Below are positions 1-7,093 of a stretch of DNA of 33,997 nt, one piece after another. Each line of letters begins with the position of its first letter. The stretch's first letter is position 1. The notes under the pieces were generated by a model. That model made no database searches, had not been told where the DNA came from, and saw nothing but the letters and a program-made list of their open reading frames with translations. Source of the DNA: Symbiodinium natans (Eukaryota; Sar; Dinophyceae; Suessiales; Symbiodiniaceae); assembly GCA_905221605.1 (NCBI GenBank), contig CAJNDS010001115.1, positions 1 to 33,997 on the forward strand, given 5' to 3'. The translations under genes were made by a program, and so were the position numbers.

Positions 1-49
1 CCCCCCCCCCTTCGACAAAAACAAAACAAAAAGTCCAGGAAGAGCCAAC

Positions 50-110
50 CCCCTAAACCTCCTAAACCCTAAACCCTAAACCCGAAACCCGAAGCCCTAA
101 ACCCTAAACT
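50..110 (-). repeat. CCCTAAA telomere-like block
   Basis: Irregular CCCTAAA heptamers with CCCGAAA and CCTCCTAAA variants. The G-rich strand is minus. It lies about 40 bp upstream of the first candidate exon, on the side where most exons in this window carry CCCTAAA. Confidence 0.9.
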
Positions 111-149
111 CTGCTCTGCCGAGGTCAAAGGATTCGGCATAATTTTCAG

Positions 150-213
150 CGCTCGGGCGCCGAGTCTGGCGGGGCTTACTTCCTGGTTCTGAACGGGGAC
201 TCGAAAGTTTTAG
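150..213 (+). CDS. Candidate internal exon, unknown protein
   Basis: An open segment follows a pyrimidine-rich acceptor (ATTTTCAG ending at 149) and reads RSGAESGGAYFLVLNGDSK and on to V-L. It stops before AG|GTACTC (intron from 214) or, alternatively, before GTTTTAGG at 207. Glycine, alanine and hydrophobic residues alternate as in a globular protein, unlike the repeats around it. CCCTAAA blocks lie on both sides. I do not recognise a domain. Strand and boundaries are inferred from splice signals only. Confidence 0.45.
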
Positions 214-224
214 GTACTCCATAA

Positions 225-327
225 ACCCTGAACTCTAAACCCTAAACCCTAAACCCTGAACCCTAAACCCTAAACCCTAAACCCCAAACCCTAAACCCTA
301 AACCCTAAACCCTAAACCCCTTAGAAA
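225..327 (-). repeat. CCCTAAA telomere-like block
   Basis: About fifteen CCCTAAA heptamers with a few CCCTGAA and CCCCAAA variants, starting about 10 nt after the candidate exon end. Confidence 0.95.
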
Positions 328-434
328 GGGAAAAAAGGCAACCTAATTCCCGATGTCCCTTCTGCCAGGGTCTAGGACTCTACGGGCTTGAGGGTTTACA
401 GGGTCTTTCGGTGGTTTGTCAAGGGACTAAAGGA

Positions 435-694
435 GGGACTCTTAGAAGGGACCTTAGGGGTTGTTTAGGGGTTATGTAAATCTATCAAGGGATGAAGACT
501 CGTACCCCTAAGGTTGTACCCCTAAAGGTTCCCCTTAATATACTCCTAGTATGGCCCTTATATTCCCGAGGGATCCCCAAAAAGGGACCCCAAAACCCAA
601 GGGTACAACCTTAAGGGTCCAAGGTAGAAACCCTAGAATCTAGGTACATCGGGACTACATTGGATGGGACCCTTAGAAGGGACCTTAGGGGTTG
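435..694 (+). repeat. Two direct copies of a 29-bp GGGAC(T/C)CTTAGAAGGGACC motif
   Basis: The motif at 435-463 is repeated at 666-694 with one base change, and both copies are followed by a related TAGGGG..ATG.AAAT tail. A second short pair, GGGACTACATTGGAT, occurs at about 649 and 727. These direct repeats bracket the inverted-repeat element at 499-624. Confidence 0.8.
499..624 (+). mobile_element. MITE-like element, family M2, copy 1
   Basis: The left end CTCGTACCCCTAAGGTTGTA and the right end TACAACCTTAAGGGTCC are imperfect inverted complements around a core with CTAGTATGGCCCTTATATTCCC. It is about 125 bp and shows no coding capacity. Further copies lie at 2035-2091 (partial), 2333-2460 and 14595-14724, with a diverged reverse copy at 20421-20521. 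This fits a non-autonomous inverted-repeat transposon or introner. I cannot assign a transposase family. Confidence 0.7.
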
Positions 695-699
695 ACTAG

Positions 700-890
700 G
701 GGGTCATGCAAATTTAGGTACATAGGGACTACATTGGATATATGGGGAATAAGATTGCGGGTGCCTTCTAGAGATCCCTCCTTATACCCCTTAATTAGGG
801 CTTTGGGGGGCTTAGGCTGCGAAGAGGGCGGAGTACTATGATGCTTCGGGCCTTTGCCAAACGTCAAGCCCCAACCCTAAACCCCAAACT
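700..890. other. Gene-free unique sequence
   Basis: G/T-rich unique DNA with the short motif CCCTCCTTATACCCCTTAA, which recurs at about 1126-1145. I see no convincing exon. The open frame on the minus strand here is short and of biased composition. Confidence 0.5.
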
Positions 891-891
891 C

Positions 892-986
892 CAAGCCCCA
901 AGACATCCCAAGCCATCCCAAGCCCCAAGCCCCAAACCCCAAGCCCCAAGCCCCAAGCCCCAAGCCCCAAGCCCCAAGCCCCAAAC
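892..986 (-). repeat. CCCCAAG/CCCCAAA variant heptamer block
   Basis: About a dozen CCCCAAG heptamers with some CCCCAAA. The block is dominated by one variant, unlike the CCCTAAA blocks nearby, so it probably spread by local tandem duplication. On the minus strand it reads as a meaningless Gly-Leu-Trp repeat. Confidence 0.9.
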
Positions 987-1296
987 CGTCAGCGCTAGCT
1001 AGTTCCTCAAGCCCACAAGCCCTCAACTCCCAAGCCCCTCTCCTCGAACTCCCCAAACCTTCCTTAAACCCCCAAACCATCACCAGGCTGATGTCCCCTT
1101 CTAAACCCCAAACCCCCTTTAGGGGTCCCTCCTTATACCCCTAAACTTAAGACGCTTCAGCCTCTGACTCTAACACACCGAAAGCCCCAAACCGCTAGAC
1201 GCACATTCAACGCCCCTAAGCCCCCCCTCAGACACCCCGTGTATCAAAAAAAGCAGCCCCCCCTAGAAACCTCAAGCTTCTTCAAGCCCCTTAGGC
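987..1296. other. C-rich gene-free stretch
   Basis: Degenerate C-rich DNA between repeat blocks, with scattered CCCCAAA and CCCCTTAGG motifs. No exon that I can support. Confidence 0.5.
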
Positions 1297-1307
1297 CCCC
1301 TTTTGCC

Positions 1308-1321
1308 CTAAACCCTAAACC

Positions 1322-1353
<32 letters not shown>

Positions 1354-1593
1354 ACCCTACACCCCCTAAACCCCCTAAACCCCCTAAACCCCCTAAACCC
1401 CCTAAACCCCCTAAACCCCCTAAACCCCCTAAACCCCCTTAACCCCCTAAACATCCCTAAACCCCCTAAACCCTAAACCCTGAACCCTGAACCCTGAACC
1501 CTGAACCCTAAACCCTAAACCCTAAACCCTAAACCCTAAACCCCTAACCCTAGACCCTAAACCCTAAACCCTAAACCCTAAACCCTAAACCCT
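1308..1593 (-). repeat. Composite telomere-like block with three variants
   Basis: It runs from CCCTCAA heptamers (about 1320-1355) through a homogeneous CCCCCTAAA nonamer (about 1366-1440) into CCCTGAA and then pure CCCTAAA up to 1593. Each variant occupies its own contiguous run. The block ends with CCCTCAG, an intron acceptor for the exon that follows. Confidence 0.95.
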
Positions 1594-1596
1594 CAG

Positions 1597-1694
1597 AGGT
1601 CGAGCCGCTGCAGGGTTCAACCGCAGGCGGCACCGAGCTCCACATCGCCGGAGCCGGCTTTGCCTACGTTTCGGATGCGCCTTCTGCACGCTTG
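1597..1694 (+). CDS. Candidate exon: first half of an IPT/TIG-like domain
   Basis: The acceptor is CCCTAAACCCTCAG, so the telomere-like repeat itself supplies it. From GTC at 1599 the frame reads VEPLQGSTAGGTELHIAGAG followed by F-A-Y-V-S-D and ends S-A-R-L. P-x-x-G-S-x-x-G-G-T-x-L-x-I-x-G-x-G-F is the opening signature of IPT/TIG domains, which are abundant in PKHD1/PKHD1L1-type surface proteins. The best donor is TTG|GTTGTA (intron from 1695); the GA|GTTTAGGG at about 1707 is the alternative. The phase-0 end joins the phase-0 start at 2488, where the signature continues. Confidence 0.65.
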
Positions 1695-1708
1695 GTTGTA
1701 GCAGATGA

Positions 1709-1888
1709 GTTTAGGGTTTAGGGTTTAGGGTTTAGGGTTTAGGGTTTAGGGTTTAGGGTTTAGGGTTTAGGGTTGTAGCAGGTTAGTTTAGGGTTGGGGT
1801 CGTTGTCAGTTTGCAAACCCCAAACCCTAAACCCTAAACCCTAAACCGAAAACCCTAAACCCTAAACCCTAAACCCTAAACCCTAAAC
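1709..1888. repeat. TTTAGGG block, then CCCTAAA block
   Basis: TTTAGGG heptamers at 1709-1772 are followed by CCCTAAA at about 1816-1888, so the intron starts as a telomeric inverted repeat. The 11-mer GGTTGTAGCAG occurs just before (1694) and just after (1773) the first run, as if the run split a short duplication. Confidence 0.9.
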
Positions 1889-2332
1889 CAAGTCATTTGC
1901 TGCGGGGTTGCGTCAGAGGGGTTTAGGGGTTCTGGAGTTCCGCAGGGGACTAGCGCTTACGATTTGTTCCCCCCTCTCCAAGGGTCTTGAGTGATGAGTG
2001 ATCGTGGGTCCCCTAAGCCCTCTAGGGATGAAAGCTCGTACCCTTAAGGCTGTACCCCTAAAGGTTCCCCTGAATATACTCCTAGTACGGGGGTTGTAGG
2101 GTTGTTGGGACCCTGTGCATGGGTCTGGGGTTCAGGGCCTTGGCATCTTGTACCAGGGTCGTGGGTTTGGGGTTTAGGGTTTGGGGTTTAGGGCTAAGGG
2201 TCTAGGGTTTAGGGTTTAGGGTTAAGGGCTTAGGTTTTAGGGTTTAGGGCTTAGGGTTTAGGGGGGTTTTGGGGTTTTGAAACCCGGCGCCGAGTCTTCG
2301 TTGAGCTCGGTGCTGCCGTGGCTGCCCCTAAA
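1889..2332. other. Presumed intron interior
   Basis: It holds a partial M2 element (2035-2091), a degenerate GGGTTTAGGG stretch (about 2163-2270) and unique sequence. I see no exon that I trust. Confidence 0.5.
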
Positions 2333-2460
2333 ACTCGTACCCTTAAGGTTGTACCCCTATAGGTTCCCCTAAAAATGTACTCCTAATATGGCCCTCTATT
2401 CCCTTAAGGAATCCTTAAAAAGCCCCCCACAACCCGGGGTACGACCTTAAGGGTCCAAGG
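2333..2460 (+). mobile_element. MITE-like element, family M2, copy 3
   Basis: It starts with ACTCGTACCCTTAAGGTTGT, has a core with TACTCCTAATATGGCCCT, and ends with TACGACCTTAAGGGTCCAAG, the inverted complement of its start. It sits about 27 bp upstream of the next exon, inside the presumed intron. Confidence 0.7.
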
Positions 2461-2487
2461 TGGAACCCCTAGAAACCCGAAATCCAG

Positions 2488-2535
2488 GTGCTCATCGGAG
2501 GCAAGCCATGCCACATCTTCGAGCCGTCAGTGAAG
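2488..2535 (+). CDS. Candidate exon: second half of an IPT/TIG-like domain
   Basis: After the acceptor AAATCCAG the frame reads VLIGGKPCHIFEPSVK. V-x-I-G-G-x-P-C-x-(V/I) is the mid-domain signature of IPT/TIG repeats. It follows directly in phase 0 from the exon ending at 1694, giving G-x-G-F...S-A-R-L-V-L-I-G-G-K-P-C. The donor appears to be AAG|GCAGGC, a GC-type 5' splice site. A Val-Leu-Val-Asp-Gly-x-Pro-Cys exon at 19719 is its paralogue. Confidence 0.65.
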
Positions 2536-2546
2536 GCAGGCTTATG

Positions 2547-2658
2547 GCTTACTTGGGAGGTTCGTCGGTGATTCCTCGTAGGGTTTAGGGTTTAGGGTTT
2601 AGGGTTTAGGCTGGTACTTATAGCCCTACATAAAACCACCCATGGACCTCCAAGTAGG
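2547..2658 (+). mobile_element. MITE-like element, family M3, copy 1
   Basis: The ends GCTTACTTGGGAGGTTCG and GGACCTCCAAGTAGG are inverted complements. A TTTAGGG run (2580-2608) is inside. Related copies lie at 3045-3270 and 20553-20671. Confidence 0.65.
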
Positions 2659-2668
2659 GTTCAGGGAG

Positions 2669-2720
2669 AGCATTCCCGGATACCATGAGGAGCTCTGGCT
2701 TGTGGGAGAACGATTTAAGG
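2669..2720 (+). CDS. Candidate exon, unknown
   Basis: After CAGGGAG the frame reads SIPGYHEELWLVGERFK and ends G|GTTAGC. Its phase-0 start is compatible with the phase-0 end at 2535, so it may continue the IPT-type protein. Alternative acceptors exist within 5 bp. No domain recognised. Confidence 0.4.
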
Positions 2721-2770
2721 GTTAGCTGTGGATAAACAAGGGTTGAGGGTTTAGGGTTTAGGGTTTAGGG

Positions 2771-2945
2771 GGCTTCCGCGTTCCCACAACTTTTGGGAGT
2801 CTCTGGGCAATCCTTCCACCCCAGCCTTCCACAGAAAGTGCTCAAGCGTTCTAGGGCTTTTGATGAGGAAAGCTCGTGACGAACCCAATAACCTAGACCA
2901 GCAGCGATCATTGCGTCGGTCCAGCTGTGAAAGAAGGCCACAACC
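2771..2945. other. Segment open in several frames on both strands
   Basis: No stop occurs in one plus frame (starting L-P-R-S-H-N-F-W-E-S-L-G-N-P) or in two minus frames. It is flanked by TTTAGGG on the left and CCCTAAA on the right, the arrangement of an intron interior rather than an exon. It may be a fossil coding or transposon fragment. I cannot choose a strand. Confidence 0.35.
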
Positions 2946-2955
2946 CTAACCAGGG

Positions 2956-2980
2956 GATAAGGGCCTACTCTGGGTCCTAG
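2956..2980 (-). repeat. GGACCCAGAGTAGGC element end, minus-strand copy
   Basis: The reverse complement reads CTAGGACCCAGAGTAGGCCC, nearly identical to 13046-13070 and 8011-8035. A weaker copy lies at 23038-23053. It is probably the conserved end of another introner-like family. Confidence 0.65.
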
Positions 2981-3044
2981 CCCTAAACCCTAAACCCTAA
3001 ACACCCCCCAAAAAACACCTAAGCCCCTAAACGCTGAACCTAGG

Positions 3045-3270
3045 CCTACTTGGAGGTTCATGGTACTTCTTAACCAAGTAAAAAATTATAACTGTACTTA
3101 TAATTGTGCTTATAACCATATTTGGGCACTTAAGGGGCTTAGATTAGAACGTACAGTCATAATTGGTTAATAAGTACCCTAAGCCCTAAACCCTAAACCC
3201 TAAAGCCTAAACCCGAAACCCTAAACCCTAAACCCTATTGGGTAATCAGAACCCTGAACCTCCAAGTAGG
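3045..3270 (+). mobile_element. MITE-like element, family M3, copy 2
   Basis: CCTACTTGGAGGTTCA at the left and TGAACCTCCAAGTAGG at the right are exact 16-bp inverted repeats. An inner pair, GGTACTTCTTAACCAA and TTGGTTAATAAGTACC, is also inverted. A CCCTAAA run (about 3180-3236) has been added inside the right arm, so element and telomeric repeat are nested. Confidence 0.8.
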
Positions 3271-3276
3271 AAGTTG

Positions 3277-3294
3277 TGAGCCAAGATGGCTACG
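3277..3294 (-). other. Relic of a dinoflagellate spliced leader (DinoSL)
   Basis: The minus strand reads CGTAGCCATCTTGGCTCA. The known dinoflagellate leader core is CGTAGCCATTTTGGCTCA, so 17 of 18 positions agree. Bases just outside the match do not extend it cleanly. Dinoflagellate genomes are known to keep leader relics from retroposed trans-spliced mRNAs. The same bases overlap the acceptor of the plus-strand exon at 3299, so chance or dual use is possible. Confidence 0.5.
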
Positions 3295-3298
3295 TCAG

Positions 3299-3355
3299 GA
3301 TGGCGAGATGACTGTGTACTCCCCCGCTTTGCCATGGCGTGCGAGCCTTGCAAGG
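3299..3355 (+). CDS. Candidate exon, unknown
   Basis: After the acceptor CTACGTCAG the frame reads DGEMTVYSPALPWRASLAR and ends AGG|GTTCGG. The phase-0 end matches the phase-0 start of the exon at 3481, with an intervening intron of about 125 bp made largely of CCCTAAA repeats. Confidence 0.5.
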
Positions 3356-3373
3356 GTTCGGGGTTTAGGGCTG

Positions 3374-3476
3374 CAACCCTAATCATCAACCCTAAACCCC
3401 AAACCCCAACCCCAAACCCTAAACCCTAATCCCTAAACCCCAAGCCCTAAACCCTAAACCCTAAACCCAAAACCCC
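3374..3476 (-). repeat. CCCTAAA telomere-like block
   Basis: Degenerate CCCTAAA/CCCCAAA heptamers filling the intron and leading into the acceptor CCCCGCAG. Confidence 0.9.
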
Positions 3477-3480
3477 GCAG

Positions 3481-3616
3481 GCTTTGGGATTTCGTAGCTT
3501 TCGGGCCTGGGCATGCGAGAAGGATGTAGATCCAGGGCTGAAATGTCTCGGAGACTTCGATATCCGTTGCCCAGGCCCCTGGGAGGAACACTTAAGGGGA
3601 TCTACTTTGCTATTTG
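3481..3616 (+). CDS. Candidate exon, unknown Trp/Cys-containing segment
   Basis: Forty-five codons without a stop: ALGFRSFRAWACEKDVDPGL, then KCLGDFDIRCPGPWEEHL, then R-G-S-T-L-L-F. The acceptor is CCCCGCAG and the donor is TTTG|GTTTAGGG, so the telomeric run starts exactly at the splice site. Mixed residues with paired cysteines and tryptophans indicate genuine coding sequence. CCCTAAA is on its left and TTTAGGG on its right. No family recognised. Confidence 0.65.
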
Positions 3617-3673
3617 GTTTAGGGTTTAGGGTTTAGGGTTTAGGGTTTAGGGTTTAGGGTTTAGGATTTAGGG
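3617..3673 (+). repeat. TTTAGGG block forming an intron 5' end
   Basis: Eight TTTAGGG heptamers begin with the GT of the preceding exon's donor. Confidence 0.95.
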
Positions 3674-3683
3674 TCTTCAGAAC

Positions 3684-3950
3684 CCCCCCCCAACACAAGA
3701 AAACAACCAAAAACAACAAATTAAAACATACTCTTCCTTATACGGGCAACATACGGATTGAAATGCTTCATGCTTTGGGTGGTTCTGAAGCAAATAGTAG
3801 ATTATCATTATTTGTTCAAGGCCCCCCCCCCCCCCCAAAAAAAAAAAAAAAAAAATAAAAAATTGCGAAAAACACTCTTCCTTATAAGGGCAATATAGGG
3901 ATCATTATCTTGTGTGTTTTTTGGGGAGTTTGAAGCAAATAGTAGATTAG
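3684..3950 (+). mobile_element. Tandem pair of element family M5
   Basis: Two units of about 130 bp. Each starts with a C run and an A-rich tract (16 C then 19 A in the second), then ACTCTTCCTTATA(C/A)GGGCAA, and each ends TGAAGCAAATAGTAGATTA. A third, diverged copy is at 10260-10336. The homopolymer runs suggest retroposition or slippage, and no protein is encoded. Confidence 0.75.
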
Positions 3951-4029
3951 GGTACGACAGGGGCCCGACTGTGATTTGAAAGTGGCCTTCATTTGGGAGC
4001 CCAGCGGATCCTGTGGGCAACTAGACCTA

Positions 4030-4135
4030 CATTAAGCCCTAAACGCAAAGCCTTCAACTCGAAACCCTGAACCCTGAACCCTAAACCCTAAACCCCAACT
4101 CCTCTACTCTTCAGACCCGAGCCCTATAAGCCTAA
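4030..4135 (-). repeat. Degenerate CCCTAAA block
   Basis: Loose CCCTGAA/CCCTAAA heptamers about 30 bp upstream of the acceptor at 4164. Confidence 0.8.
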
Positions 4136-4164
4136 ACCCTACAGTAAGCCGCCCCCCACCGCAG

Positions 4165-4242
4165 CGCCTACCAAGTTCGAGCCGGCTACGACGTGGAAGT
4201 GGTTTTTACATCAGGCCAGGCCCTCTCCAGCGATGCTGATTG
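4165..4242 (+). CDS. Candidate exon, beta-strand-like segment
   Basis: The acceptor is CCCCCCACCGCAG. After one leading base the frame reads AYQVRAGYDVEVVFTSGQAL then S-S-D-A-D, and ends TG|GTTTTG in phase 2. The next candidate exon (5037) starts with exactly one base before its codon boundary, so the two join in frame. The alternating hydrophobic pattern suggests beta-sandwich sequence, consistent with but not proof of the IPT-type protein. Confidence 0.6.
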
Positions 4243-4285
4243 GTTTTGAAGGGGCTGAAACTTGTTTGGGGAGCCGAAGCCTTCA

Positions 4286-4440
4286 GCACTCTAAGCACTC
4301 TAAGCCCTCTAAGAACTCTAAGCCCCCTAAGCCCCCTAAGCCCCCTAAGCCCGCTAAGCCCCCTAAGCCCCAACCCTAAGAGCCCTAAGCCCTCAGTCCT
4401 CAGCCCGAAGCCCTAAACTCAAGGCTCAGGCCGCCCCCCA
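4286..4440 (-). repeat. CCCCCTAAG-type degenerate repeat
   Basis: Repeats of CCCCCTAAG and CACTCTAAG, a further local variant of the telomere-like theme. Confidence 0.75.
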
Positions 4441-4820
4441 GTGCTCCACATCTGCAGGTCGCTAGCACCCCCAAAGAGGGCCCAGGACCGGTAGTTCATA
4501 AGAAAAGACAGTTGCAAAATGAGAAAGGCCAGCCGTGCGAGGCTGGGTTAGGATTTGCGTTTATCCCTTTTTGAGATTTAGAAGCCTGTGGAGGGTGCTC
4601 CATGGTCTCGTACATTGACGAGCACACACTCATGCTGTAGACTCCGTGCGTCCCTTCAACGTGGAGACCAGGTAACACCTGCTTCTGAGTGCGGCGCGAT
4701 GAGAACACAGACATGTAGCCCGTAAGGCTCTCAGGTGTGTTTTCATCCTACCGAAAAATAAGTACTTGTGTAATCCTTGAGAAAAGGGGAATAGACAGGG
4801 TGCCTCATTCTCAAGACCCC
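4441..4820. other. Gene-free unique stretch
   Basis: Unique sequence with no exon that I can support. A 72-codon minus-strand open frame (4496-4714) has no flanking splice context and unremarkable composition. Confidence 0.45.
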
Positions 4821-4925
4821 CTGGTTCTTAGTAGGGAATGAGGGAATTAGGGCCCCTATATCATATATCTGCCCTATATATACCCTTTAAGGGTACCTCA
4901 TTCCCCCATTCCTACCAAGAACCAG
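4821..4925 (+). mobile_element. MITE-like element, family M1, copy 1
   Basis: CTGGTTCTTAGTAGG and CCTACCAAGAACCAG are near-exact terminal inverted repeats, extended inward by GAATGAGG and CCTCATTC. The centre is TA-rich (CATATATCTGCCCTATATATA). About 105 bp. A second copy is at 22372-22467. Confidence 0.85.
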
Positions 4926-4931
4926 AAATTC

Positions 4932-5012
4932 CCTAAACCCTAAACCCTAAACCCTAAACCCTAAACCCTAAACCCTAAACCCTAAACCCTAAACCCTAAA
5001 CCCTCAACCCTA
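4932..5012 (-). repeat. CCCTAAA telomere-like block
   Basis: About eleven near-perfect CCCTAAA heptamers preceding the exon at 5037. Confidence 0.95.
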
Positions 5013-5036
5013 CAAAGAACCAGCCAGAAGAACCAG

Positions 5037-5118
5037 CAAGTGCCACCCGCCGGGAGGCCACATCGCCAAGCTGCGGCAAGGCAAGTATCGCACCTTCGAC
5101 AGGCGGCCAGTTCCCCGG
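5037..5118 (+). CDS. Candidate exon, unknown
   Basis: After AGAACCAG and one leading base the frame reads KCHPPGGHIAKLRQGKYRTF followed by D-R-R-P-V-P-R. The donor is CCGG|GTTTAGGG, so the telomeric run again begins at the splice site. Phase-compatible with the exon ending at 4242. Confidence 0.6.
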
Positions 5119-5270
5119 GTTTAGGGGTTTAGGGGTTTAGGGGTTTAGGGGTTTAGGGGTTTAGGGGTTTAGGGGTTTAGGGGTTTAGGGGTTTAGGGGT
5201 TTAGGGGTTTAGGGGTTTAGGGTTTAGGGTTTAGGGTTTAGGCGGGTTTAGGGTTTAGGGTTTAGGGTTC
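5119..5270 (+). repeat. TTTAGGGG octamer block, then TTTAGGG
   Basis: About twelve copies of the eight-base variant GTTTAGGG+G, then a few TTTAGGG. The octamer is homogeneous over about 100 bp. Confidence 0.95.
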
Positions 5271-5289
5271 CCTAAACCCAGTTAGGGCT

Positions 5290-5389
5290 GTCCGAAAATG
5301 GGGGGTACCCTTTTTGGGGGCCTCTTTAACTTTAAGGGGATTCTATTCTACTTGGGGGTATAACCGGGGTACCCCTATTTCGGGAAACG
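5290..5389 (+). mobile_element. MITE-like element, family M6, copy 1
   Basis: CCGAAAATGGGGGGTACCC and GGGGTACCCCTATTTCGGG are inverted repeats around AAGGGGATTCTATTCTACTTGG. It lies between a TTTAGGG and a CCCTAAA block, the expected position of an intron interior. Copies at 6233-6327 and 19569-19674; a possible diverged reverse copy at 8335-8428. Confidence 0.8.
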
Positions 5390-5440
5390 CCTGCAGTCGT
5401 AGGCAACAAGAGACCACTTTGAACCTTGAACCTGTAATGA

Positions 5441-5700
5441 AACCCCCCTAAACCCTAACCCTAAACCCTAAACCCTAAACCCTACACCCTACACCCTAAA
5501 CCCTAAACCCTAAACCCTAAACCCCAAACCCCAAACCCCAAACCCTAAACCCTAAACCCTACACCCTACACCCCAGAAAAGAACCCGGGATTTGTTATTG
5601 GGAGTTACCTATGGGTTTAGGGTTGTTTTAGGGGTTTAGGGGTTTAGGGGTTTAGGGTTTAGGGGTTTAGGGTTAGGGTTGAGGGCTGGGGTTTAGGGTT
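5441..5700. repeat. CCCTAAA block, then TTTAGGG/TTTAGGGG block
   Basis: CCCTAAA with CCCTACA and CCCCAAA variants at 5446-5573; a short unique segment; then TTTAGGGG/TTTAGGG at 5610-5700. Confidence 0.9.
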
Positions 5701-5710
5701 TTACCTGCAG

Positions 5711-5811
5711 AGCCACACTGACACCCTGCCAGTGTGACGCCAACCGTCACCTACTTTCCGACTCGAGCGACGCCGGTCATTCACAACGCCCGCGTCCGAG
5801 CTTCCCAGAGC
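5711..5811 (+). other. Open segment of uncertain coding status
   Basis: After CTGCAG one frame reads ATLTPCQCDANRHLLSDSSD and continues open for about 14 codons. The minus strand is also open. It is flanked by TTTAGGG on the left and CCCTAAG on the right, and no phase match links it to neighbours. Confidence 0.3.
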
Positions 5812-5814
5812 CCT

Positions 5815-6003
5815 AAACCCCTCCACCCTAAGCCCTAAGCCCTAAGCCCTAAGCCCTAAGCCCTAAGCCCTAAGCCCTAAGCCCTAAGCCCTAAGCCCTA
5901 AGCCCTAAAACCCTCCACCCTAAGCCCTAAGCCCTAAGCCCTCAGCCCTAAGCCCTAAGCCCTAAGCCCTAAGCTAAGCCCTAAGCCCTAAGCCCTAAAC
6001 CCA
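5815..6003 (-). repeat. CCCTAAG variant block
   Basis: About 24 heptamers, almost all CCCTAAG rather than CCCTAAA. Strong homogenisation of one variant. Confidence 0.95.
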
Positions 6004-6050
6004 AAACCTCCAGCCAAACCCCGTTAACAAGCCGTAGAAACCTCGTTGAG

Positions 6051-6105
6051 CCTTGGCCGCCTTGCACCCCTCAACGCATCTTAGAGCCCGGGACCTGCAA
6101 CCCGA
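6051..6105 (+). CDS. Weak candidate exon
   Basis: After TCGTTGAG the frame reads PWPPCTPQRILEPGTCNP and ends before GTTCCTAG. CCCTAAG is to the left and TTTAGGG (6135) to the right, the usual exon flanks. The minus strand is also open, so this is uncertain. Confidence 0.3.
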
Positions 6106-6134
6106 GTTCCTAGCCTTTAGGGTTCCGGAATTAG

Positions 6135-6183
6135 GGTTTAGGGTTTAGGGTTTAGGGTTTAGCGTTTAGGGTTTAGGGTTTAG
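6135..6183 (+). repeat. TTTAGGG block
   Basis: About seven heptamers with one TTTAGCG variant. Confidence 0.95.
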
Positions 6184-6232
6184 CTTGAGGTCTCTCGCCC
6201 TCCCAAAGAAAGAACAGCAAGCCAGAAGGGGG

Positions 6233-6327
6233 TTTACGATAATAGGGGGTACCTTTTTGGGCTCCTTAGCACAAGGAAATCCTACTCTTTGGGGGTCTAT
6301 GTTAGGGGTCCCCTCTTTTCGTAAACC
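6233..6327 (+). mobile_element. MITE-like element, family M6, copy 2
   Basis: TTTACGATAATAGGGGGTACC and its inverted counterpart AGGGGTCCCCTCTTTTCGTAAA bound a core resembling M6. Open frames across it on both strands are a by-product of its composition. Confidence 0.65.
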
Positions 6328-6402
6328 CATAAGGGCTATAAACCCTTTAGACCGCAGAAGCCCCCCACAAATCCTGTAAGGCCCTATAAGCCCCAAATCC
6401 CT

Positions 6403-6625
6403 GAACCCTAACCCTAAACCCTAAAATGTCTCATGGGGCTGATGCGACCTGGACGGGAAGCCCGAAGCCCCCAAACCCTAAAGACCTGCAGTCACCATAA
6501 CCCTCCCGGAAAAATGGCCCTATAAGTCCTTGAAGTTTCATAGGCCTTTCCCGCAACCCTAAACCCTAAACCCTAAACCCTAAACCCGAAACCCTAAACC
6601 CTAAACCCGAAACCGCAAACCCGAA
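6403..6625 (-). repeat. Two small CCCTAAA/CCCGAAA blocks
   Basis: Short runs at about 6403-6425 and 6555-6622 separated by unique sequence with no exon recognised. Confidence 0.8.
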
Positions 6626-6713
6626 AGCCCCCTTTGAAGTTTCACAAGCCTTTGCAGGCGGGTAGACCCTATATAGGGCCGTTTAAGCCGCAGACTTCCC
6701 TCTTTCTGCTGAG

Positions 6714-6780
6714 GTGACCTGGGAAGGAAGCTTGCTGAAGCAGCTGGAGCTGAACCAGCAGGAAATCTTTGAAGACACAG
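6714..6780 (+). CDS. Candidate exon 1 of gene B (unknown, helical)
   Basis: After the strong acceptor CCCTCTTTCTGCTGAG the frame reads VTWEGSLLKQLELNQQEIFE then D-T, ending ACA G|GCCGGG, a GC donor. This is a typical amphipathic helix composition. The phase-1 end joins the exon at 7094, which starts with two bases. Confidence 0.6.
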
Positions 6781-6782
6781 GC

Positions 6783-6885
6783 CGGGGCTCCGAGGGGCTT
6801 AGGGGCTTAGGGGTCTTCGGCTTGAAGGCTTTCAGGGTTTTGGGGTTTAGGGTTCAGGGTTTAGGGTTTAGGGTTTAGGGTTAAG
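6783..6885 (+). repeat. Degenerate GGGCTTAG then TTTAGGG block
   Basis: GAGGGGCTTAGGGG repeats lead into TTTAGGG/TTCAGGG heptamers. Confidence 0.85.
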
Positions 6886-7093
6886 GGGGTGTCTTGATGC
6901 GTTGGCTTCATTTCCGACTGGCTAGGCCGGCAGGTTCGCGGAAGGATGCCAGGGGTTGCGGCCAAAGAGGGTCAACTTGAGTGCTGATGCATGAGGGTTC
7001 TGGGGTCTACGTGCTTCTTGGCTCAGGGGCCAACCCACAAGGCGAAGCCCAGGCAGCGCCAGAGTTTTGGAGATACTGCGGCGCCTTTCACAG

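Noticed and set aside
1-110. Left chromosome end
   Set aside because: CCCTAAA polarity would fit, but the first 50 bases are unique and the block is short and degenerate.
877-1083. Minus-strand Gly-Leu-Trp repeat open frame (also at 22368-22798)
   Set aside because: It is the translation of CCCCAAG/CCCCAAA heptamers; no unique coding sequence.
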